The notes beneath the pieces are model-generated. The model was not told where the DNA came from, made no database searches, and saw only the letters and a program-made list of their open reading frames with translations. 64,000 bases of DNA from Leptasterias polaris. Taxonomy: Eukaryota > Echinodermata > Asteroidea > Forcipulatida > Asteriidae. Below, one piece after another: positions 41,101-53,100 of this stretch (its first letter is position 1; each line of letters opens with the position of its first letter). Where the stretch lies: positions 2,914,001 to 2,978,000 of the forward strand of contig JAZGTN010000162.1 of assembly GCA_037783415.1 (NCBI GenBank), given 5' to 3'. Both the position numbers and the translations under genes were made by a program.

Positions 41101-44100
41101 AACTACCAGTCAATAAGATGAACTGCCAAAACACAACAGAATTAAACTACCAGTCAATAAGATGAACTGCCAAAATACAACAGAATTAAACTACCAGTAC
41201 CAGTCAATAAGATGAACTGCCAAAACACAACAGAATTAAACTACCAGTCAATAAGATGAACTGCCAAAATACAACAGAATTAAACTACCAGTCAATAAGA
41301 TGAACTGCCAAAATACAACAGAATTAAACTACCAGTACCAGTCAATAAGATGAACTGCCAAAACACAACAGAATTAAACTACCAGTCAATAAGATGAACT
41401 GCCAAAATACAACAGAATTAAACTACCAGTACCAGTCAATAAGATGAACTGCCAAAACACAACAGAATTAAACTACCAGTCAATAAGATGAACTGCCAAA
41501 ATACAACAGAATTAAACTACCAGTCAATAAGATGAACTGCCAAAATACAACAGAATTAAACTACCAGTCAATAAGATGAACTGCCAAAATACAACAGAAT
41601 TAAACTACCAGTCAATAAGATGAACTGCCAAAATACAACAGAATTAAACTACCAGTCAATAAGATGAACTGCCAAAACACAACAGAATTAAACTACCAGT
41701 CAATAAGATGAACTGCCAAAACACAACAGAATTAAACTACCAGTCAATAAGATGAACTGCCAAAATACAACAGAATTAAACTACCAGTCAATAAGATGAA
41801 CTGCCAAAACACAACAGAATTAAACTACCAGTCAATAAGATGAACTGCCAAAACACAACAGAATTAAACTACCAGTCAATAAGATGAACTGCCAAAACAC
41901 AACAGAATTAAACTACCAGTCAATAAGATGAACTGCCAAAATACAACAGAATTAAACTACCAGTCAATAAGATGAACTGCCAAAATACAACAGAATTAAA
42001 CTACCAGTACCAGTCAATAAGATGAACTGCCAAAACACAACAGAATTAAACTACCAGTCAATAAGATGAACTGCCAAAATACAACAGAATTAAACTACCA
42101 GTCAATAAGATGAACTGCCAAAATACAACAGAATTAAACTACCAGTCAATAAGATGAACTGCCAAAATACAACAGAATTAAACTACCAGTACCAGTCAAT
42201 AAGATGAACTGCCAAAACACAACAGAATTAAACTACCAGTCAATAAGATGAACTGCCAAAATACAACAGAATTAAACTACCAGTCAATAAGATGAACTGC
42301 CAAAACACAACAGAATTAAACTACCAGTACCAGTCAATAAGATGAACTGCCAAAATACAACAGAATTAAACTACCAGTCAATAAGATGAACTGCCAAAAC
42401 ACAACAGAATTAAACTACCAGTCAATAAGATGAACTGCCAAAATACAACAGAATTAAACTACCAGTACCAGTCAATAAGATGAACTGCCAAAATACAACA
42501 GAATTAAACTACCAGTCAATAAGATGAACTGCCAAAATACAACAGAATTAAACTACCAGTCAATAAGATGAACTGCCAAAATACAACAGAATTAAACTAC
42601 CAGTACCAGTCAATAAGATGAACTGCCAAAACACAACAGAATTAAACTACCAGTCAATAAGATGAACTGCCAAAATACAACAGAATTAAACTACCAGTCA
42701 ATAAGATGAACTGCCAAAACACAACAGAATTAAACTACCAGTACCAGTCAATAAGATGAACTGCCAAAATACAACAGAATTAAACTACCAGTCAATAAGA
42801 TGAACTGCCAAAACACAACAGAATTAAACTACCAGTCAATAAGATGAACTGCCAAAATACAACAGAATTAAACTACCAGTCAATAAGATGAACTGCCAAA
42901 ATACAACAGAATTAAACTACCAGTCAATAAGATGAACTGCCAAAATACAACAGAATTAAACTACCAGTCAATAAGATGAACTGCCAAAATACAACAGAAT
43001 TAAACTACCAGTACCAGTCAATAAGATGAACTGCCAAAACACAACAGAATTAAACTACCAGTCAATAAGATGAACTGCCAAAATACAACAGAATTAAACT
43101 ACCAGTCAATAAGATGAACTGCCAAAATACAACAGAATTAAACTACCAGTCAATAAGATGAACTGCCAAAATACAACAGAATTAAACTACCAGTCAATAA
43201 GATGAACTGCCAAAATACAACAGAATTAAACTACCAGTCAATAAGATGAACTGCCAAAATACAACAGAATTAAACTACCAGTCAATAAGATGAACTGCCA
43301 AAATACAACAGAATTAAACTACCAGTACCAGTCAATAAGATGAACTGCCAAAACACAACAGAATTAAACTACCAGTCAATAAGATGAACTGCCAAAATAC
43401 AACAGAATTAAACTACCAGTCAATAAGATGAACTGCCAAAACACAACAGAATTAAACTACCAGTCAATAAGATGAACTGCCAAAATACAACAGAATTAAA
43501 CTACCAGTCAATAAGATGAACTGCCAAAATACAACAGAATTAAACTACCAGTCAATAAGATGAACTGCCAAAACACAACAGAATTAAACTACCAGTCAAT
43601 AAGATGAACTGCCAAAATACAACAGAATTAAACTACCAGTCAATAAGATGAACTGCCAAAATACAACAGAATTAAACTACCAGTCAATAAGATGAACTGC
43701 CAAAATACAACAGAATTAAACTACCAGTACCAGTCAATAAGATGAACTGCCAAAACACAACAGAATTAAACTACCAGTCAATAAGATGAACTGCCAAAAT
43801 ACAACAGAATTAAACTACCAGTCAATAAGATGAACTGCCAAAATACAACAGAATTAAACTACCAGTCAATAAGATGAACTGCCAAAATACAACAGAATTA
43901 AACTACCAGTCAATAAGATGAACTGCCAAAATACAACAGAATTAAACTACCAGTCAATAAGATGAACTGCCAAAATACAACAGAATTAAACTACCAGTCA
44001 ATAAGATGAACTGCCAAAACACAACAGAATTAAACTACCAGTCAATAAGATGAACTGCCAAAATACAACAGAATTAAACTACCAGTACCAGTCAATAAGA

Positions 44101-47100
44101 TGAACTGCCAAAATACAATGTCAAGTGTACCATTATGTGGCTGTATCCTGTCCATTTTTTCACAGAAAATTACTAAGCAATGTTTTCTGCTTCAGGAACT
44201 TAATGAAATTGGGCCAAGTTTAAAGCTTTGGAAAACCGTTGGAAATTTAATCAATTTTCACCATAAGTAGGATGTTGCTGACAATTGTTTTTAAACCATT
44301 CACCATAATTCAGGTATGATTTTCTTCCTACTTTAATGTGATTGCTAATTCTTTTTTTTTTTGACCTGCAGAAAAATCAGCAAAATATAAAAACCTGTAC
44401 AAGATGTTAATGTACAATGTACAGATGTAGGTCAACCCATGAACTCAACAGATTATCCTACTCTTTTCCAAGGGCCAACTATCATGCCTAATAATAATCA
44501 ATCCAACTTTCATTTTGTCTTTGACAGCGTTTGAGGAAGAAGACATCAGTGACTCCTCCATTATTTCCTCCCGTGAACCCACCCCTTTGAAATACATGTA
44601 CGACCCCATCGAGGAAGAAAACAAAGAGCAAGAGAAGAAGCAAGAAGAAGAGCAGCAACGACAGCAAGACAACGTCCAGAACCCCCAGCAGATTGAGCAG
44701 CTACTCAAGAGGGTAGAGCATATCACTGACTTCTGCCGCACCATGGAGACCCCCGGTATGGAAGGGGAGGAGCGTGGGGGTGAGGATATGTCAAATGGGA
44801 CGGAGGTTGTCAGCGATGCAACGATACTACTACAGGCTGTGCATAAGCTACGCAAGGTGAGGAGCTTGGTTAGGATTTGGGTTAAACAATATTTGTAATC
44901 CAATTCTATAAGAAATGTGACAGAAATGGTCAAAGACTTCTCAAAATTTGCTTCTTTAAACTTGGACAAAATATTCATGCAGACAATTAGAAACTTCTAC
45001 AACAGAAATATCTAACCACTGCACTTATAATCCCAATTGTTTAATGGTCATTATTAAACTTTGACCCTAATTGACTTCAGGTTATCCATGAGCTTCAGGA
45101 GACTGAGAGGGCGTATGTGAAGGATCTGAACTGTCTAGTCACACGTTATCTAGAGCCTCTACAAAACGAGTCGTTTCTCACTGCGGATGAGGTATGTGAT
45201 TTCAAGTATTTGAATGATTGCCCAAACCAGAAATGAATCTTAACACTCATATTCTTATACTTGTGTCTTAAGGAATGAGCAATCAACCCTGGTAAGAAGA
45301 AGAGGATCTACTAAGAGCTCCAGATCTCAATTATTTAATCTTAGTGCAAGCCCCAAATTGAACTTAAGTCTGATGAAATAATTGCTGAATTGTCCCAATC
45401 AATCAGACATGCAACGTCTCAGCTGTTCAGCTGATTTCCTTTTCTTTCCTTAATGGTGGTGCCGTGGGAAAACTAAACAAACACTGTAAAAAAAAATTTT
45501 AGAAGCATTTTCCTCTTTTTCGGCAATATCAAAGTTGCATGTTTTAGCAATCATCGAGGGGCAGAGACACACATCACCTTGTCATTGGGCGGAGAAGGTG
45601 GTTGAGTGTTCTGTATTGGTGTCATACTGGGCAAACGTCTATGGTGAGGCACCTATGTAAATGATGCTGGCATGAAAACTGGCTGTACGTTACTTTACCC
45701 AGGGAAGAAAGTGGTTGAAAGTTGATGATGAGTTTAAAGTCATCAGTCTATTGACAAATACATCTTGACAAAGAGTTCCCTAGCAATTCAAAAAATAGTT
45801 GCAACCAAATAACTTGTTCCTCCTTTCTCAGATTGATGCCTTGTTCGGCAATGTGAAAGAGATCATCAAATTTCAGACCATCTTCTTGAAGTGTCTTGAA
45901 GATTCCACAGATGTGACTGACTTTGACACCTTCACAAGTCCAATGCAGTTTAAGGTGAGCTTGCCTTTATTGTTGTTTTGAAAACTGATTGTGTGCGTGG
46001 AGACATTAAAACTATCAAAGCCTAGAGAGCGCCATCTCCCTCACACTTTCCTTATACATTTTGATGCATCAAATTATTTCATGGTTACTGATGAACTGAA
46101 CACACTGATGATGGAACGGGACATGTTGCACTTCCGTCAAGTTTGAATCAATCTATGATGATGTAATTTTTCCCTATGATGCAGACTTTAACTAGCAACA
46201 TAAACAATGAGCTATGAACAAGACACGTATTCCAAAGTATGAGGCGCATATGTGCAGCAATAAAGGGGAAAAGGCTTTTTGAATATCTCACAGTACTGGC
46301 CTTTGGACCAGATACAGTGAAGGGGATGAGAAGATGTCGGAGTGGGTGCTATGAGTGAAGGTTCATACAGGAGGGACAAAGAGTGAGAGACCTCTTGCAC
46401 ATACCATGGAAGTACCTGTTGAAGAGGGTTCATGAGGAGACAGCCTCTATTAATTCATTCTCCCCAAACCATTTGTGTTTTATTTACACAGAGGGTCTTG
46501 TTCTCACTGGGGAAGGCGTTCCTTTATTACATGGACCACTTTAAGCTCTACAGTGCCTTCTGCGCCTGCCATTCCCGCTCCCAGAAGATCTTGGATCCAG
46601 CTAGAGGTAACAAAGCACTGATGGAATTCCTGGAGGCAAGGAACCCTAAGAATCAACATTCATCCTCGCTGGCATCTTATCTCATCAAACCCATACAGGT
46701 ATGGTCCCTTGTTTTACAAGGCTGAGGGGGAAGTGATAAGATAAATCTCAAAATGAGTTCCATACGCGTCTCAGCAATATAAAGAATGTATCTTTTGCAG
46801 TTGCGGACGTGCACATTTATTTTCTTTTATTCACCGTCAGAAAAGAGTCTTCCTTGTGATTGGTTTAGAGCATGACATTATATGTCTTTAAAAAATACTA
46901 GAAAGCTGTGGGGACGCAATGCATTATACCCATAGCAACGGCACCTTGTCTTTATTTAGATGTCTAGGCAAAATCTATGCATGGGATGTTACAAACAAAT
47001 ATTGACTTCCTTCTCATGCTACTGATTAATAAAACTATGACTCCCTCGGTGATCTCTCAAGCGGTTTATATTTCCCAAGGAAAAAATAGAATGCTCTGGT

Positions 47101-50100
47101 GATAGAATGATGCGGGAATCACCTCAGGAATGGTAGTTTTAACCATAGCACTGGAGGCAGTCAATGTTGGTCTACAATCCCCAATTATTACATCATTTCA
47201 ATCTGATGAGGTTTTTATCTCCACAGCGTGTCTTAAAGTACCCTCTCCTCTTGAAGGAGATAAGAAGTCAACTAGATAAGGAGAGTGAGGAGCATTATCA
47301 TTTATCTCAGGCTCTTAAAGGTATGAGTGAGGTCGCAGGTCATATCAATGAGATGATGAGAGTACATGAGCAATTTGGAGACATCTTTGATGAGTTAGTG
47401 GCCGAGCAATATCACGTCAAGAAAGAGGTTGGTGTTTTTATTCTAAGTCTTGCTTTAGATCCCTTTAGCATTTTAGAAATGTTTTGGTTTCTTTTCAAAT
47501 CAAGTTTTTGGAAGTGGTTTGGGGGTTTTAGTGTTTGATTTTGATTGATTTCCAAGTAATTGTTTTTAAGAATTGTTTTATTCCATTCTAAAACAAAGCT
47601 TTTGGAAATAATATTTTGGATACATTTGTTTGAAGAATTTAGTTTCATTTGTTGAAAGTGAATGATTTAAGCACAGATTTCTCTACAATTCTGGGTTCAT
47701 TCAGAAAGTTTGAAAGTTGGTTGCAGTTTTTTGACAAGAATTTTGATTTCATTTGTAAAAGTGAAAGATTTAAATACAGATTACCTAAAAAATGTTTGAA
47801 TATCTAACAAACAAAATTGCTTACTGTTACCAATAGTTGATGGTGGGCTGTTTTTTCTTGAATGAGTCTGTTCGGTGAAATTGTATTCAAAGCTCCAAAC
47901 CTAGCTATCAAACCAAACTTTAAGATGGGTAATAGAAATAATGATAAGAATGCAAATTTATAGTCCACCACAAGAGATGCTCAAGACGCTTCACAAAGAC
48001 ACAATTGACGGTTCTTTCTATGCAAAATTTAGCGTATCAATTCAATACGCACAGCTTGCGTGCTGATATGTTCAAATTGCAGCCGATAGGCAAAAAATAT
48101 AATTTACTTCAGATCAAATTCACAAAAATCTTCAAGAATGCATCAGATTGCACAGTAAGGCTTTTAAAACCAAGATAGACACCAAGTAGAAAACATTCGG
48201 AGGGAAAACTTCCAAAATGTTGGTCCAGAATGCTCCAGTTTTGAAAAAACCTGTGGAGAATCCTGCCATTTGTCAAAAGGGGTCAAAAGGCTGCATCTGA
48301 ACCTCAAAAAACTAACGAGACCTAGTCATTTTGACATCTTACATGTATCAGTTGGAAAATGCATGCGTACTATTTGGTGCTGAAAATTTGAACTCCTATA
48401 TCTCTTCTCCCTTTTGAAACCTATAAATAAGAAGGATGATGTTGATACAAATTGATTGATTAAATAATTAAAAGAAGCTACCCAAAGTAATTGCTACCTT
48501 AGAGTGATTGCTGCCCCAATCCTTCCTCCCCCAACCTCCCTGCTATGCCTTTCCCTCCTAACCCAAATATTGACCTGCTTGGTTCAGGGATTGTAGAATA
48601 ATCATCCATTCTGGATAGTTAGTTGTGATTTTTATATGTGTGGGTTACCTTGGAATAATATTTTGGGGTGCAGTTTTGTTTCTCAAGAAGTGCTTTTTCC
48701 AATCCCAGTCGTCAATATCTATCTTCAATAAGCCATTTGCAAGTTGGATTTGAATAATGTCTGGTACATTGACTTGCTTTTAGTCACATTTCTGCAACAA
48801 TTTTGTTGTGAAATTTGTTTTCATGAATACATGTACTTAATTTGAGAAAGTCGCAAGAACCAACCGAGTACATGAAATGATCCAGTTATCAAATTAGTGC
48901 ATCTCAAATAAAAAAACAGGAAAAACGTGCTGGTGTCAGCATTTCAGGATTACACTAGTTTTGGAAATGAATATTTTTAAAAGTTCGTTCTCCGAAGTTT
49001 TGATAAAATTGGTTCGATTGTTCTCAGGACTGATGATCCTCAGGAGTAGTGATGTTGTAGTTAAACATTTCTCTTCATTAGAAGTCAAATCATTCATCAG
49101 ACAGTAGGATCATACTCTTTATCTCTCTTTACTGTTTAATGTTTTTCTGAAGTCTAAAGGGAGCATCTTTAGAAAAGGGAAACCCAAGAGAAAAATTAGG
49201 CTGAGTTAGAATTGACTTGAGTTTCAGTTTGCTCATGGTAGATCACAATAATTGCATACCATTGCATACAAAAATTGCATCAGTGGCCTTCAATTTTATG
49301 TACAATCTGCTTTTTATATGGTAAATGCACATCATATGACATCACTTAAGTTTCATGAATATGCAAATTTGTATTAGCATCTAGTCCCGACTGCGCTGCT
49401 CTGGTGGTAGTTTACTTTTTTATATTTTGGTAGTTGCTCATTTGCATAATAACAAAAAAACTTCAGTGTACAATAGCTTGAAAAGCAGGAGGAAAACAGC
49501 AAAGATAAATGTTTTCCTAACGAAATCAATGTTTCTGTTTTGCCAAAGAAATAATTTCTCCTGCTGTTTGATTCTGAGGGTTATTGTCAGGTGAAAGTGC
49601 ACTCCAAGGCTCATTGTAAATTCCCTCCATGAGTTTGTGTAAGATTCCACAAAAGCTGTTAAAGGATGCTTGGTGATGTCACTATGAATAATGATATATA
49701 GATCCCTTGTATAAAGTCACACACAGCTACTGTCTGCCAAGCTTGCCAGTTTGGGAGTCAAGGGCAAGCGTATAATTGTCGCGCCCCCTAAAATGCAAAC
49801 TACTCCCAAAAAGATGCAACCAAGATTGTTGTGATTATGACATCAGGTGAATTGCACTCCGCACTAAATCACCCGGATCTCTGACAATCAATCTACCAGT
49901 AGCCCTCAGGCGACCAATGCATTGGCGTGCCAGACCCCAATAGAACAGTCAGTACACAGGAGTAAACACAAAGCTTTGACATAACACGAGCGTACATTGC
50001 GTACATTGTGTACATTGCGTACATTGTGTACATTGCGTACATTGCGTACATTGTGTACGTTAATGAAGCTTGACACAGTGTCTGAGGTCCAGGTATTGAG

Positions 50101-53100
50101 TTTCTATTTTCAGAATTAGTGCGGAGTACTAGTTGGTTAACATGGTTTCCCTTCAATTTGAATTAGTGCGGAGTACTAGTTGGTTAACATGGTTTCCCTT
50201 CAATTTGAATTAGTGCGGAGTACCAGTTGGTTAACATGGTTTCCCTTCAATTTGAATTAGTGCGGAGTACTAGTTGGTTAACATGGTTTCCCTTCAATTT
50301 GAATTAGTGCGGAGTACTAGTTGGTTAACATGGTTTCCCTTCAATTTGAATTAGTGCGGAGTACTAGTTGGTTAACATGGTTTCCCTTCAATTTGAATTA
50401 GTGCGGAGTACTAGTTGGTTAACATGGTTTCCCTTCAATTTGAATTAGTGCGGAGTACTAGTTGGTTAACATGGTTTCCCTTCAATTTGAATTAGTGCGG
50501 AGTACTAGTTGGTTAACATGGTTTCCCTTCAATTTGAATTAGTGCGGAGTACTAGTTGGTTAACATGGTTTCCCTTCAATTTGAATTAGTGCGGAGTACT
50601 AGTTGGTTAACATGGTTTCCCTTCAATTTGAATTAGTGCGGAGTACTAGTTGGTTAACATGGTTTCCCTTCAATTTGAATTAGTGCGGAGTACTAGTTGG
50701 TTAACATGGTTTCCCTTCAATTTGAATTAGTGCGGAGTACTAGTTGGTTAACATGGTTTCCCTTCAATTTGAATTAGTGCGGAGTACTAGTTGGTTAACA
50801 TGGTTTCCCTTCAATTTGAATTAGTGCGGAGTACTAGTTGGTTAACATGGTTTCCCTTCAATTTGAATTAGTGCGGAGTACTAGTTGGTTAACATGGTTT
50901 CCCTTCAATTTGAATTAGTGCGGAGTACTAGTTGGTTAACATGGTTTCCCTTCAATTTGAATTAGTGCGGAGGACCAGTTGGTTAACATGGTTTCCCTTC
51001 AATTTGAATTAGTGCGGAGTACCAGTTGGTTAACATGGTTTCCCTTCAATTTGAATTAGTGCGGAGTACTAGTTGGTTAACATGGTTTCCCTTCAATTTG
51101 AATTAGTGCGGAGTACTAGTTGGTTAACATGGTTTCCCTTCAATTTGAATTAGTGCGGAGTACTAGTTGGTTAACATGGTTTCCCTTCAATTTGAATTAG
51201 TGCGGAGTACTAGTTGGTTAACATGGTTTCCCTTCAATTTGAATTAGTGCGGAGTACCAGTTGGTTAACATGGTTTCCCTTCAATTTGAATTAGTGCGGA
51301 GTACTAGTTGGTTAACATGGTTTCCCTTCAATTTGAATTAGTGCGGAGTACTAGTTGGTTAACATGGTTTCCCTTCAATTTGAATTAGTGCGGAGTACTA
51401 GTTGGTTAACATGGTTTCCCTTCAATTTGAATTAGTGCGGAGTACTAGTTGGTTAACATGGTTTCCCTTCAATTTGAATTAGTGCGGAGTACTAGTTGGT
51501 TAACATGGTTTCCCTTCAATTTGAATTAGTGCGGAGTACTAGTTGGTTAACATGGTTTCCCTTCAATTTGAATTAGTGCGGAGTACTAGTTGGTTAACAT
51601 GGTTTCCCTTCAATTTGAATTAGTGCGGAGTACTAGTTGGTTAACATGGTTTCCCTTCAATTTGAATTAGTGCGGAGTACTAGTTGGTTAACATGGTTTC
51701 CCTTCAATTTGAATTAGTGCGGAGTACTAGTTGGTTAACATGGTTTCCCTTCAATTTGAATTAGTGCGGAGTACTAGTTGGTTAACATGGTTTCCCTTCA
51801 ATTTGAATTAGTGCGGAGTACTAGTTGGTTAACATGGTTTCCCTTCAATTTGAATTAGTGCGGAGTACTAGTTGGTTAACATGGTTTCCCTTCAATTTGA
51901 ATTAGTGCGGAGTACTAGTTGGTTAACATGGTTTCCCTTCAATTTGAATTAGTGCGGAGTACTAGTTGGTTAACATGGTTTCCCTTCAATTTGAATTAGT
52001 GCGGAGTACTAGTTGGTTAACATGGTTTCCCTTCAATTTGAATTAGTGCGGAGTACCAGTTGGTTAACATGGTTTCCCTTCAATTTGAATTAGTGCGGAG
52101 TACCAGTTGGTTAACATGGTTTCCCTTCAATTTGAATTAGTGCGGAGTACTAGTTGGTTAACATGGTTTCCCTTCAATTTGAATTAGTGCGGAGTACTAG
52201 TTGGTTAACATGGTTTCCCTTCAATTTGAATTAGTGCGGAGGACCAGTTGGTTAACATGGTTTCCCTTCAATTTGAATTAGTGCGGAGTACCAGTTGGTT
52301 AACATGGTTTCCCTTCAATTTGAATTAGTGCGGAGTACTAGTTGGTTAACATGGTTTCCCTTCAATTTGAATTAGTGCGGAGTACTAGTTGGTTAACATG
52401 GTTTCCCTTCAATTTGAATTAGTGCGGAGTACTAGTTGGTTAACATGGTTTCCCTTCAATTTGAATTAGTGCGGAGTACTAGTTGGTTAACATGGTTTCC
52501 CTTCAATTTGAATTAGTGCGGAGTACCAGTTGGTTAACATGGTTTCCCTTCAATTTGAATTAGTGCGGAGTACTAGTTGGTTAACATGGTTTCCCTTCAA
52601 TTTGAATTAGTGCGGAGTACTAGTTGGTTAACATGGTTTCCCTTCAATTTGAATTAGTGCGGAGTACTAGTTGGTTAACATGGTTTCCCTTCAATTTGAA
52701 TTAGTGCGGAGTACTAGTTGGTTAACATGGTTTCCCTTCAATTTGAATTAGTGCGGAGTACTAGTTGGTTAACATGGTTTCCCTTCAATTTGAATTAGTG
52801 CGGAGTACTAGTTGGTTAACATGGTTTCCCTTCAATTTGAATTAGTGCGGAGTACTAGTTGGTTAACATGGTTTCCCTTCAATTTGAATTAGTGCGGAGT
52901 ACTAGTTGGTTAACATGGTTTCCCTTCAATTTGAATTAGTGCGGAGTACTAGTTGGTTAACATGGTTTCCCTTCAATTTGAATTAGTGCGGAGTACTAGT
53001 TGGTTAACATGGTTTCCCTTCAATTTGAATTAGTGCGGAGTACTAGTTGGTTAACATGGTTTCCCTTCAATTTGAATTAGTGCGGAGTACTAGTTGGTTA

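Larger units (their letters stand above)
45192..47226. other. three short introns within the DH domain
   Basis: Introns 45192-45831, 45955-46491 and 46699-47226 contain no repeat or gene I can recognise. This is the least repeat-laden part of the gene. Confidence 0.55.

Noticed and set aside
35090..44118. CRISPR-like array of regular repeats
   Set aside because: Units are directly adjacent with no unique spacers, and the setting is an animal intron. It is satellite DNA.
49893..50156. Minus-strand frame rich in YTMYAMY
   Set aside because: It is produced by the 9-bp gcgtacatt repeat.
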